A stretch of 64,000 nt of DNA from Pseudomonas sp. MM223. Lineage in GTDB: Bacteria; Pseudomonadota; Gammaproteobacteria; Pseudomonadales; Pseudomonadaceae. Made by a program: the position numbers and the translations under genes. A model generated the notes under the pieces. It was not told the origin of the DNA, did no database searches, and saw only the letters and a list, made by a program, of their open reading frames with translations. The stretch spans positions 2,711,501 through 2,775,500 of the forward strand of contig OX352322.1 of the NCBI GenBank assembly GCA_947090765.1, in the 5' to 3' direction. This document shows positions 8,036-16,565 of this stretch, one piece after another (positions within the stretch are counted from its first letter, which is position 1; each line of letters opens with the position of its first letter).

Positions 8036-8572
8036 TTATCTCCCGGTCAATTTGGCAAGGCGCGGCTGGTTGGCCAGCAGGCCATCCACCGTCACATGAA
8101 GCAGCAGGGCCACGGCCGCGGCCGCGATCACCACGAAAATGTCCAGCACGCCAAGGGCGCGCCCGGCCATGGGCAACGCCGCAAAGCCGGCGAGCAGGGC
8201 GATTACCAGGTTGCGCAAAAGCAATACCGGGCGCAGCGGTTGGGCGGCCCCGGGGCCGGAGCAACCACAGTCGATGTCGCGCCGGCCACGCCACAGGTTC
8301 AGGCCGATGGCGCTGGCGTACAGCACCATCAACAGCGCTACCCCCAGTGCTGCACTGGCACGCCAGGCGGGTAGCAGCAGGGCCAGCGCCAGCGCCAGTT
8401 CGGCCACGGCCAGGCCGGCGGTGGCGACAGGCGCCAAGGTGGCAGGCAGCACCTGGTAGGCGCGCACGATGCCGTTGAAGGCGCGCCGGTCACGCAGTTT
8501 GTGGCTGGCGGCGCTGGCCAGCAGGGCGGCCAGTGCCGTGCTGCTGGCAATCACGAGAACAGGGTCGAGCAT
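8036..8572 (-). CDS. aauE: MauE-like membrane maturation protein
   Basis: A 178-residue integral membrane protein with four or five hydrophobic segments and the MauE/DoxX-type layout: an N-terminal ASHKLRDRRAFNGIVRAYQVLP region, then helices, and the short motif DIDCGCSGPG between helices, where paired cysteines resemble the VKOR/MauE redox pair. MauE works with MauD to fold the six-disulfide light chain. The stop is 4 bases from the aauD start and the gene begins 15 bases after aauB, so it is co-transcribed. Confidence 0.85.
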   Translation of the reverse strand: MLDPVLVIASSTALAALLASAASHKLRDRRAFNGIVRAYQVLPATLAPVATAGLAVAELALALALLLPAWRASAALGVALLMVLYASAIGLNLWRGRRDIDCGCSGPGAAQPLRPVLLLRNLVIALLAGFAALPMAGRALGVLDIFVVIAAAAVALLLHVTVDGLLANQPRLAKLTGR

Positions 8573-8587
8573 GGTCCGGTCTCCTGC

Positions 8588-9739
8588 TTACCAAGGGGCC
8601 AGGGTGAGCACGGGGGTGTCGGCAATCTGGTCCATCGCGCCGCTGTGCTTGCCGGTAGTGAGGTCGAAGAACTGCACGCCGCCCTCCAGGTCGGTGGCCA
8701 CCAGGATCGGTGCCTTGTCGTGGCTGGCCTGCAGGCTCCACACCGGTTTGGGCGAGTCGAGGGTGCCGAGCTTCTTGCCGGTCTTGAGGTCGAAAGCCCA
8801 GATGGTGGTGCTTGGGTCTTCCCATTTGCCGTCGGTGTGCTGGTCGTGCATCAGCGCATACAGGCGGTTCAGGCCCGGGGCCACGGCCAATGCCTGCCAG
8901 CCGCCCGGTGCCCAGCCTTGCTTGCGCTCTTCGTCGCTGACCAGCGACCAGGTTGGCAACGGCTTGGCTTTACCGCCCTCGAAGGCCACCGGGTACACCT
9001 CGCCCTGGGTGGTGGTGAAGTAGTAGGTGTCGCCGTTGGCGATGGCGCGTTCGTTGAGGCGCACCTTGTTTGGGTCGAAGAACGGCGTTTGTGTGCGCGA
9101 CACTTCCTTGCCCGCGTCATCCAGGGTCACCAGCAGCAACTGGCCGTCGCCACACAGCGAGGCGAAGCTGCGCTTGCCCACCGGGTAGTTGAGCACGCAG
9201 CCACTGATGGCCACTTCGCTGGCGACCTTGCGCGCCTGGGTGTCGACCACGGTTACCGAGGTTGACGGGGTGAGGTTGAAGACGTAGGCCAGCTTGTTGT
9301 CCGCGCTGACGCCCATGGCGTACTTCTCGGTCAGCGTCGAAGCCCGCTTGGCAGGCAGCACCACCTCCCAGGTGGGTTGCAGGGTCTGGGTGTCCCAGGC
9401 CACCAGCACGTCGGTGCGTTCGCCGTAGGTGCCGCGCGAATAGAACAGGTTGGCCGAGTACAGCGTGCGGTTGTCCGGGCTCAGCGCGGTGGGGGCGACA
9501 AAGGCGTTGGTGGTCATGCCGAGCATGCGCCTGGCCTTGGGGTCGACCACCACCACCTTGCCGGCGATGGGGTTCTTGAAGTCCACATCCAGGATGTAGA
9601 CGCGGTGAGGGTCTGGCGGGAACGGCAAGGTGTTGTGGCCGATCTCTTCGGCGGGCAGGTCGGCCCGCACCGCACTGCTGCCTGCGGCCACGGCCAAGGC
9701 CAGGGCTGCCGAGATGCTAAGCTTGTCGACGCGACGCAT
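8588..9739 (-). CDS. aauB: Aromatic amine dehydrogenase heavy chain
   Basis: A 383-residue precursor with a signal peptide (LSISAALALAVAAGSSAVRA) and a seven-bladed beta-propeller built of repeated strands such as VYILDVDFKNPIAGKVVVVD and VTVVDTQARKVASEV. It corresponds to the alpha subunit of quinoprotein amine dehydrogenases, which forms the heterotetramer with the TTQ-bearing light chain and shapes the substrate pocket. Length and position (first gene of B-E-D-A) match aau clusters. The promoter must lie in the 202-base gap to the divergent aldehyde dehydrogenase, where a direct repeat suited to an AraC-type activator is found (9820-9852). Confidence 0.88.
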   Translation of the reverse strand: MRRVDKLSISAALALAVAAGSSAVRADLPAEEIGHNTLPFPPDPHRVYILDVDFKNPIAGKVVVVDPKARRMLGMTTNAFVAPTALSPDNRTLYSANLFYSRGTYGERTDVLVAWDTQTLQPTWEVVLPAKRASTLTEKYAMGVSADNKLAYVFNLTPSTSVTVVDTQARKVASEVAISGCVLNYPVGKRSFASLCGDGQLLLVTLDDAGKEVSRTQTPFFDPNKVRLNERAIANGDTYYFTTTQGEVYPVAFEGGKAKPLPTWSLVSDEERKQGWAPGGWQALAVAPGLNRLYALMHDQHTDGKWEDPSTTIWAFDLKTGKKLGTLDSPKPVWSLQASHDKAPILVATDLEGGVQFFDLTTGKHSGAMDQIADTPVLTLAPW

Positions 9740-9819
9740 TGGCTATCTCCGATGTTGTTATGGGTTGTGCAGAAATCGCAGTCATCGCAGTGTGCCGCGT
9801 GGCCCGCCGTGCTGATTTG

Positions 9820-9852
9820 GCCTGCGTGACATTCTCTTGAGGCTGCCTGACA
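9820..9852. promoter_or_regulatory. Direct repeat, candidate FeaR binding site
   Basis: GCCTGCGTGACA (9820-9831) and GGCTGCCTGACA (9841-9852) are 12-base direct repeats whose starts are 21 bases apart, two helical turns. AraC-family activators commonly bind such repeats. The site lies between the divergent aauB and aldehyde dehydrogenase genes, about 80 bases from each start. Binding by the FeaR-like protein is inferred. Confidence 0.4.
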
Positions 9853-9941
9853 AAACGCAGCACAGGGCTGGCAGGCGAGCGGGCATGCGCTTGAAGATCG
9901 GCCCACCGCCACGTTGGCGCCGCCATCCAGGAGTGCATGTC

Positions 9942-11429
9942 ATGAGCGATATCCCGCTGTTACCCGCCGTGGTCGAGTTCCTCGCCAGGCCCCATGGCCA
10001 TTTCATCGAGGGCCGTTACCAGGCGGGCGAGGCCGGGCCCTCGGTGGACATTCGCGACCCATCCAGCGGCGCGGTCATCAGCCGAGTAGCCGAGGCGACT
10101 ACCGCCGAGGTGGCGCAAGCCGTGCACAGCGCCCGACAAGCCTTCAAGGGCAGCTGGGCCGAGGTTTCGCCGTACCAGAAAGGTGTGGTGCTGAACCGCC
10201 TGGCCGACTTGATCGAAGCCAATGCCGAGGAGCTGGCCCAGCTGGAGACGCTGTGCTCGGGCAAGTCGATCAACCTTTCGCGCGGGTTGGAGATTGCCCA
10301 GAGCGTGGTGTTTTTGCGTTACTTTGCCGGTTGGGCAAGCAAGATCACCGGCCAGACCATGACCCCATCGCTGCCTTCGTTTGGCGGTGAACGCTACACC
10401 GCCTTTACCCTGCGCGAGCCGGTGGGGGTGGTGGCCGGGATCGTGCCGTGGAATTTCTCGGTGATGATCGGCATCTGGAAGATTGCTTCTGCGCTGGTCA
10501 CCGGTTGCACCATCGTGATCAAGCCCAGCGAGTTCACCCCGCTGACCCTGTTGCGTATCGCCGAGCTGGCGATTGAGGCCGGGGTGCCGGCCGGCGCATT
10601 CAACGTGGTCAACGGGCGCGGCCAGGCCGGGCAGTTGCTGATCGAACACCCCGAGGTAGCCAAGGTGGCGTTCACCGGCTCGGTGCCGACGGGTATCGCC
10701 GTGGGCAAGGCTGCCATGGCGGCCAACCTGACCCGCGCGACGCTGGAGCTGGGCGGCAAGAACGCGGCGGCGCTGCTGGCCGACGTGGATGTCGACGGTG
10801 CAGTGGCCGGCATCGTGCAAACTGCCTTTGTTCACCAGGGGCAGGTGTGCGCCTCGCCGGAGCGCCTGTATGTGCACCGCAGCCGGGTAGACGAGTTCAC
10901 CGGTAAGCTGGCGGCCGCGCTGGGGCAATTGAAGATTGGCTCGGCGCTGGACCCGGACGCCCAGTTCGGGCCCTTGGCCAATGCAACCCACCTGCAGAAG
11001 ATTCTTGGCTTTTTCGACCGTGCCCGGGCCAGCAACACCGTGGTGTGTGGGGCCAGGGCCGTCGAACGGCCGGGTTACTTCGTCGAACCCACGGTGGTAC
11101 TGGCCAATGACGCCAGCGACCCGCTGCTGCACGAAGAAACCTTCGGCCCCATCGTGTGTGTGCTGCCCTTCGATGACGAAGCGCAGTTGCTGGAAATGAT
11201 GAATGACAGCCCCTACGGGCTGACCGCCAGCCTGTGGACCAACGATCTGTCCAAGGCCCTGCGCCTGATCCCGCAGATTGAGGCGGGCACGGTGTGGGTG
11301 AACATGCACACCTTCCTCGACCCGGCGGTGCCGTTTGGCGGGACCAAGGCATCGGGGGTAGGGCGCGAGTTTGGCAGTGCATTCATCGAGGACTACACCG
11401 AGCTGAAGTCGGTGATGATCAGGTATTGA
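9942..11429 (+). CDS. feaB: Phenylacetaldehyde/indoleacetaldehyde dehydrogenase, FeaB-like
   Basis: A 495-residue NAD(P)+-dependent aldehyde dehydrogenase, with start 9942 chosen because AGGAG lies about 9 bases upstream. The catalytic Cys is C303 (GQVCASPERLY) and the general base is E269 (TLELGGKN); FTGSVPTG is the cofactor loop. Sequence features, especially VVEFLARPHGHFIEGRY at the N-terminus and the C-terminal ETKSV-like tail (ELKSVMIRY), follow E. coli FeaB. It would oxidise the arylacetaldehyde released by the divergent amine dehydrogenase: phenylacetaldehyde to phenylacetate or indoleacetaldehyde to indole-3-acetate. The latter is attractive because IAA catabolic genes are next door. 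Expression probably depends on the FeaR-like activator. Confidence 0.82.
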   Translation: MSDIPLLPAVVEFLARPHGHFIEGRYQAGEAGPSVDIRDPSSGAVISRVAEATTAEVAQAVHSARQAFKGSWAEVSPYQKGVVLNRLADLIEANAEELAQLETLCSGKSINLSRGLEIAQSVVFLRYFAGWASKITGQTMTPSLPSFGGERYTAFTLREPVGVVAGIVPWNFSVMIGIWKIASALVTGCTIVIKPSEFTPLTLLRIAELAIEAGVPAGAFNVVNGRGQAGQLLIEHPEVAKVAFTGSVPTGIAVGKAAMAANLTRATLELGGKNAAALLADVDVDGAVAGIVQTAFVHQGQVCASPERLYVHRSRVDEFTGKLAAALGQLKIGSALDPDAQFGPLANATHLQKILGFFDRARASNTVVCGARAVERPGYFVEPTVVLANDASDPLLHEETFGPIVCVLPFDDEAQLLEMMNDSPYGLTASLWTNDLSKALRLIPQIEAGTVWVNMHTFLDPAVPFGGTKASGVGREFGSAFIEDYTELKSVMIRY

Positions 11430-11438
11430 CAGGGGCCT

Positions 11439-11540
11439 TACCGGCCTCATCGCCGGCAAGCCAGCTCCCACAATGACCGCGCTGCCTTGAGGGGTTGCAC
11501 GTTACCTGTGGGAGCTGGCTTGCCGGCGATGAGGCCGGTA
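11439..11540. repeat. Paired REP element, CGCCGGCAAGCCAGCTCCCACA family
   Basis: TACCGGCCTCATCGCCGGCA (start of the left arm, 11439) is mirrored by the right arm ending at 11540; the arms are about 34 bases each. It sits 10 bases after the aldehyde dehydrogenase stop. Confidence 0.85.
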
Positions 11541-11594
11541 CAGACCAGGCAAGGCCCATGCTTTAGAATCGGCCTTTTACCCGAGCCCCACCCC

Positions 11595-12089
11595 ATGCTG
11601 CCCATTGCGCTGCTGCCAACCACCGCTGACCAGGCCCCGCTGATCCGCAACCTCTACCAGTTCTATTCCTACGAGTCCTCCGACTGGGAGCAGGAAGACG
11701 TCGAAGTGGACGGCCGTTTCTACATCCACGACGAGCACTTGCAACGCTACTGGCAGGACGACGGCTGGGGCGCCTACCTGGTGCTGGCGGATGGTTTCAT
11801 CGCCGGTTTCGTACTGGTGGAGCGCAGCGAACTGCCGGGCATCGACGCGCTTGAACTGGCCGACCTGTTCATTCTGAAAAAGTACCGCCGCCAGGGCATC
11901 GGCCAAGCGGTGGCGTTGCAGCTGCTGGGCGGCGAAGGTGACTGGTTGCTGCGTTGCTACGCACAAGACCCGCCGGCCGTGGCGTTCTGCAACGCCGTAT
12001 TGGCGAACCTGTCGCGCCCGGCGCAGGCCATTGCCTTGGCGGATGAACCGGACTTGCTCAATTTTTTGGTGAGCGGCGCCCGCCATTGA
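11595..12089 (+). CDS. GNAT-family N-acetyltransferase
   Basis: A 164-residue protein; the start at 11595 is preferred over upstream in-frame codons that run into the REP. The central motif ELADLFILKKYRRQGIGQAV is the GNAT motif A, whose R/Q-x-x-G-x-G/A loop (RRQGIG) binds the acetyl-CoA pyrophosphate. A C-terminal segment (ALADEPDLLNFLV) is less conserved. The substrate is unknown; proteins of this group act on small molecules or protein N-termini. It is monocistronic, between a REP and a signalling gene. Confidence 0.75.
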   Translation: MLPIALLPTTADQAPLIRNLYQFYSYESSDWEQEDVEVDGRFYIHDEHLQRYWQDDGWGAYLVLADGFIAGFVLVERSELPGIDALELADLFILKKYRRQGIGQAVALQLLGGEGDWLLRCYAQDPPAVAFCNAVLANLSRPAQAIALADEPDLLNFLVSGARH

Positions 12090-12254
12090 GGGTTTGCCCG
12101 CCTTCGTTGGGCCTGGAAGAGGGAAAGCGGCGCTTTTTTGTGAGCCACTTCACAAAATCGTCATGAGCGGCATAATGCCATCAACGCTTTCCAACACCCG
12201 GCCATTGTTTGCCGGGGGTCCTTTTCTTGCCCTTCAAAGGTTCAGGTAAAGTTC

Positions 12255-14351
12255 ATGTCGCTAGTTGCAAGCCCCGACATCATGTACCGGCTATTGATTC
12301 AGAGTGTGGTGGACTATGCCATCTACATGCTCACCCCCGAAGGTATCGTCGCCAACTGGAACCCCGGCGCCCAGCGTGCCAAGGGCTACCATGCCGATGA
12401 AGTCGTCGGCCAGCATTACTCGTTGTTTTACACCGATGCCGAACGCATGGCCGGGCTGCCCGCACATAATCTGGAACAGGCGCGCAACACCGGGCGCTTT
12501 GAAGAGATCGGTTCGCGGCTGCGCAAGGACGGCTCTGCCTTCCACGCCCATGTGGTGATCGATGCGGTATACGACGATGCCGGGCAGTTGGTGGGCTTTG
12601 CCAAGGTTACCCGTGACATTTCCGAGCGCTATCATCAGGAGCAGGAACTGCTGCAGGCCAAGGAGCTGGCCGAGCAGTACAGCCAGGAAATGGCCAACCT
12701 GTCGCAGTTCCTTGATTCGGTGATTGCCAACATCCCCGCCAGCGTCATCGTCCAGGACCTGGAAAGCCAGCGTATCCTGTTGGCCAACCAGCAGGCCGAG
12801 CGCTTGTTCGGCGGGCCGGGGCGCAGCATGATCGGGCAAATGCCCGGTGAGTGCCTGGCCCCCGCCGCGGCCGACTACCTTGAGCAGCAACTGGCGCGTG
12901 GCGCCCGCACCAGCAAAGGCCACGCGGCTGAGACCCGGGTCGATACCGCCCGCGGCCCACGCACCCTGCGCAGCCGAACCTTGCTCAGCCAGAACCGCGA
13001 GGGCCAGGCCGACTATGTGCTGTTCGTGGCTGAAGATGCCACCGAAGAGCTGGCCGCCCATGCGCAGATCCATCACATGGCGCACCATGATGCGCTTACC
13101 GGGTTGCCCAACCGGACGCTGTTCAACGAACGGCTGCGTCAGGCGCTTGTGCGTGGAGACGATAACGCCAAGTTGACCGCCGCCCTGTGCCTGGACCTGG
13201 ACAACTTCAAGAACATCAACGACTCACTGGGCCATGCCTTTGGCGACAAACTGCTGCGCGAGTTGGGCAAGCGCCTGCGCCGTGAGCTGCGCGAGCACGA
13301 CACCCTGGCCCGCCTGGGCGGTGACGAATTTGCCGTGGTGCTGACCGGGCTGGACGGCCGAGAGGCCGCGTGCAACACCGCGCAGCGGCTGATCAACGCC
13401 ATTTGCCCGCCGTTCCAGATCGAGGGGCACCAGTTCACCGTGGGCGTCAGCATCGGTGTTGCCATCGCCCCGGATGACAACGACCAGGCCGAGCAACTGC
13501 TGGGTTACGCCGACATGGCCCTGTACGAGGCCAAGCGCAACGGCCGCAACCGCTTCGAGTGCTTCAACGTCGAGTTGGACGTTGCTGCCCGCCAGCGTCG
13601 TCTGGTGGAAACCGACCTGCGTACCGCGCTGCACCTGGGCCAGTTGCAGTTGCACTACCAGCCGGTGGTGGACCAGCAGACCAGCAGCGTGACCGGTTAC
13701 GAAGCACTGCTGCGCTGGGAGCACCCCACCCGCGGCATGGTCATGCCCATGGACTTCATCCCCATCGCCGAGGAAACCGGGTTGATTCATGAACTGGGCA
13801 CCCGGGCGCTGAACCTGGCCTGCCAGGAGGCGGCCAGCTGGGACAGCGAGCAGACGGTGTCGGTGAACCTGTCGGCGGTGCAGTTCAAGAATGCCAACCT
13901 GGTGCAGGTTGTGGCCTTGGCCCTGGCCGACTCGGGCCTGCCGGCGCAACGCCTGGAGCTGGAAATTACCGAGTCGGTGCTACTGGGCAACAGCGAAGAA
14001 AACGTGCGCACCTTGCGTGCGCTGAAGGACCTGGGTGTGTCCATTTCGCTGGACGATTTCGGCACCGGGTATTCATCGCTGGGTTACCTGCGGTCATTCC
14101 CGTTCGACCGGATCAAGATCGACAAGTCGTTCGTGCATGACATGTGCGACAGCCGTGAGGCGATGTCGATCATCCGTGCCATTACCGAGCTGTCCAACAG
14201 CCTGATGATCAAGACCACGGCCGAGGGAGTGGAGTCGGAAGAGCAGATGCGCCGGTTGGCGGCGGAAGGGTGCTCGCATTTCCAGGGCTACCTGTACGGG
14301 CGGCCGGCACCGGCGAGCGAGCGCCTCAAGCAGGTCGTGACGCTGGAATAG
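12255..14351 (+). CDS. PAS-PAS-GGDEF-EAL c-di-GMP signalling protein
   Basis: A 698-residue cytosolic protein. Order: PAS 1 (about 10-125, YMLTPEGIVANWNPGAQRAKGY), a coiled linker (EQELLQAKELAEQYSQEM), PAS 2 (about 150-260), GGDEF (about 270-435; GGDEF at 355-359, preceded by the inhibitory I-site RxxD with the correct 5-residue gap) and EAL (about 445-695; EALLRW from 483, later DDFGTGYSSLGYL). Both catalytic motifs look intact, so it could make and degrade cyclic di-GMP, with the PAS domains sensing redox, oxygen or ligand. There are no membrane segments. A short promoter gap (12090-12254) precedes it; a REP follows. Confidence 0.88.
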   Translation: MSLVASPDIMYRLLIQSVVDYAIYMLTPEGIVANWNPGAQRAKGYHADEVVGQHYSLFYTDAERMAGLPAHNLEQARNTGRFEEIGSRLRKDGSAFHAHVVIDAVYDDAGQLVGFAKVTRDISERYHQEQELLQAKELAEQYSQEMANLSQFLDSVIANIPASVIVQDLESQRILLANQQAERLFGGPGRSMIGQMPGECLAPAAADYLEQQLARGARTSKGHAAETRVDTARGPRTLRSRTLLSQNREGQADYVLFVAEDATEELAAHAQIHHMAHHDALTGLPNRTLFNERLRQALVRGDDNAKLTAALCLDLDNFKNINDSLGHAFGDKLLRELGKRLRRELREHDTLARLGGDEFAVVLTGLDGREAACNTAQRLINAICPPFQIEGHQFTVGVSIGVAIAPDDNDQAEQLLGYADMALYEAKRNGRNRFECFNVELDVAARQRRLVETDLRTALHLGQLQLHYQPVVDQQTSSVTGYEALLRWEHPTRGMVMPMDFIPIAEETGLIHELGTRALNLACQEAASWDSEQTVSVNLSAVQFKNANLVQVVALALADSGLPAQRLELEITESVLLGNSEENVRTLRALKDLGVSISLDDFGTGYSSLGYLRSFPFDRIKIDKSFVHDMCDSREAMSIIRAITELSNSLMIKTTAEGVESEEQMRRLAAEGCSHFQGYLYGRPAPASERLKQVVTLE

Positions 14352-14387
14352 CAAGTCAGCCTGTCAAACCCTTAGGGCCGCTTTGCG

Positions 14388-14475
14388 CCCCATCGCCGGC
14401 AAGCCAGCTCCCACAAGTTCTGCGTTGGCTCCAACATTACGCGGTCCCTGTGGGGCCGGCTTGCCGGCGATGGGC
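14388..14475. repeat. Paired REP element
   Basis: CCCATCGCCGGCAAGCCAGC (14388 on) is paired with GGCCGGCTTGCCGGCGATGGG ending at 14475 (arms partly degenerate). It lies between convergent genes (GGDEF-EAL and aldo/keto reductase). Confidence 0.8.
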
Positions 14476-14509
14476 TGCGCAGCAGCCCTGATGGGGGCAG
14501 TTGATAGCC

Positions 14510-15334
14510 TCAGCTATTCCAGTCCGGCGCAAACGCCGGGCTTACCACCCGCTGGTCCTTCGGCAAGCCGGCAATCGCCGCGCGGTCTTCGTCGTCCAGT
14601 TGCACGTTCAACGCTGCCAGGTTGGCCAGCTGGTTCTCGCGGCTGCTGGCCTTGGGGATCGCCGCCACACCGTCCTGGTCCAGCAACCACTTCAGCGCCA
14701 CCTGGCTGGGCAGCACGCCATGCTTGCGGGCAATCGCCTGAATCACCGGCTGCGCCGCCGCCTGGCCGCGGGCCAGTGGGGTATAGGCCGTAAGCAGCAG
14801 GTCGTGGCGGCGGGCATAGTCCAGCAGCGGTTGCTGGCTAAGCAGCACGTGGTATTCCACCTGGATCGCCGACAAGGGGGCGCCCAGGGTTTCCACCACT
14901 TGGCGCAGCAGCCCCAGTGGGAAGTTGGCGACGCCGATGTGGCGCGCCTTGCCCTCGTCACGCAGCGCTACCAGGGTGTCGATGCTGCGGGCCAGGTCCC
15001 AATCCTTGCCGGGCCAGTGAATGTGGAACAGGTCGACCTGCTCGGTGCCCAGGGCGCGCAGGCTGTCTTCCAGCGACTGGCGCATGGCCTTGGGCTCCAG
15101 GCGGTCCCACCACACCTTGGTGGTAAGGTGGATCTGTTCGCGCGGCACGTCGCTGTCGCGCAGTGCCTGGCCAACGGCCGCTTCGTTTTCGTAGGCGGTG
15201 GCAGTGTCGATGTGCCGGTAACCCACGTCCAGCGCCTGGTGCACGGCCTGGGTACATTCGGTGCCGGTCATCGGCCAGGTGCCCAGGCCAATGGCTGGCA
15301 GGTCCAGACCGTTACGGGTGGTGAGCCTTTGCAT
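14510..15334 (-). CDS. Aldo/keto reductase
   Basis: A 274-residue protein starting at 15334 (AAGGAA upstream). The AKR catalytic tetrad is present: D43 and Y48 in HIDTATAYENE, K73 in LTTKVWW, and H106 in FHIHWPGK. The cofactor region near the C-terminus (IPKASSRENQLANL) suits NADPH binding. Such enzymes (2,5-diketo-D-gluconate reductase / DkgB type) reduce aldehydes and ketones, including methylglyoxal. There is no operon partner. The substrate cannot be told from sequence. Confidence 0.82.
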   Translation of the reverse strand: MQRLTTRNGLDLPAIGLGTWPMTGTECTQAVHQALDVGYRHIDTATAYENEAAVGQALRDSDVPREQIHLTTKVWWDRLEPKAMRQSLEDSLRALGTEQVDLFHIHWPGKDWDLARSIDTLVALRDEGKARHIGVANFPLGLLRQVVETLGAPLSAIQVEYHVLLSQQPLLDYARRHDLLLTAYTPLARGQAAAQPVIQAIARKHGVLPSQVALKWLLDQDGVAAIPKASSRENQLANLAALNVQLDDEDRAAIAGLPKDQRVVSPAFAPDWNS

Positions 15335-15581
15335 GTAAATTCCTTGTAGGGTGTGCAGGGTTCGTACTCGATGGTCGGTGATCAGCGAGGCACGGGCCAT
15401 GCGTGCAAGGCATAAAGTGGTCGATCAGCGAACACTAATTGCAGCCGGCATGGACAAGCAGCAAATGAACTTCCTTATGCTGCGGCATCTCTTCTAGAAT
15501 TCGAGCTGTTGCATCCGCCAGGCCACGCCTGCGCGGCCTTCCCTGGGCGCTGCCAGCTGGCGCGCCGTCATCGAGAGAGCC

Positions 15582-16460
15582 ATGAGTTCCAGCACACCGC
15601 TGTCCGGCGTCAACCAACCCTTGCGCGGTATTGCCTTGGTAGTGGTGGCGACGTTCCTGTTCGCCAGCCACGATGCCCTGTCCAAATTCCTCGGCGGCCT
15701 GTACCCGATTGTCATGGTGGTGTGGGCCCGGTATGTGGTGCATACACTGCTGATGGCCGGTATTTTCCTGCCCAAGTCTGGCCTCAACGTACTGCGCACC
15801 CGCCGGCCGGTACTACAAACCTTGCGGGCCCTGAGCCTGCTGAGCACCAGCCTGCTGTTTACCACCGGCCTTCAGTATTTGCCGCTGGCGGAGGCAACGG
15901 CGGTCAACTTCCTTGCCCCGGTGCTGGTCACCGCGTTGTCGGCGCCGCTGCTGAAGGAGCGGGTGACGGTGGGGCAGTGGGTGGCGGTCGTGCTGGGTTT
16001 TATCGGCGTGCTGGTGGTGGTGCACCCGGGTGGGGCGATGTTTACTCCCGCCATTCTCTACCCGTTCGGCTCGGCGCTGGGCTTCTGCTTCTATCAGTTG
16101 CTGACGCGCATCCTCGCAGCCCATGACAGCCCGACCACCAGCAACTTCTATGCAGGGTTGTGCAACACCTTGGCGATGAGTGCGCTGGTGCCGTTCTTCT
16201 GGGAGACGCCGCGTTGGGACCATGCGCTGCTGATGCTGGCGCTGGGCGGCTTTGGCATGACGGCGCATTTGCTGCTGACCCAGGCCTTCCGCCATGCGGC
16301 ACCGGCGTTGCTGGCGCCGTTCAGCTATTGCCAGATCGTGTTTGCCGGGTTGCTGGGGGTAATCATCTACAGGCAGGTGCCGGATACCCTGAGCCTGGTG
16401 GGTATTTCGGTGATCTGCCTCAGCGGGCTGGGGGCTGCCTGGATGCAGCGGCGCAAGTAA
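15582..16460 (+). CDS. EamA/DMT-family exporter
   Basis: A 292-residue membrane protein with ten hydrophobic segments in two repeated EamA halves (first half ends near 145, second begins near PFGSALGFCFYQLL). Motifs such as LPLAEATAVNFLAPVLVTALSAPLLKE are typical (quoted in part: AEATAVNFLAPVLV). DMT exporters move amino acids, purines or other metabolites out of the cell; the substrate is not predictable. It is monocistronic, followed after 10 bases by a REP pair. Confidence 0.85.
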   Translation: MSSSTPLSGVNQPLRGIALVVVATFLFASHDALSKFLGGLYPIVMVVWARYVVHTLLMAGIFLPKSGLNVLRTRRPVLQTLRALSLLSTSLLFTTGLQYLPLAEATAVNFLAPVLVTALSAPLLKERVTVGQWVAVVLGFIGVLVVVHPGGAMFTPAILYPFGSALGFCFYQLLTRILAAHDSPTTSNFYAGLCNTLAMSALVPFFWETPRWDHALLMLALGGFGMTAHLLLTQAFRHAAPALLAPFSYCQIVFAGLLGVIIYRQVPDTLSLVGISVICLSGLGAAWMQRRK

Positions 16461-16469
16461 GCACCTGTA

Positions 16470-16564
16470 CCGGCCCTATCGCCGGCAAGCCAGCTCCCAC
16501 AGGTACTGCGCAGTTTTGAGGCCTGTGTAGTACCTGTGGGAGCTGGCTTGCCGGCGATAGGGCC
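16470..16564. repeat. Paired REP element
   Basis: CCGGCCCTATCGCCGGCAAG at the left is mirrored by the right arm ending GGCGATAGGGCC. It lies between convergent genes and touches the 3' end of the lipoprotein gene. Confidence 0.85.
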
Positions 16565-16565
16565 C

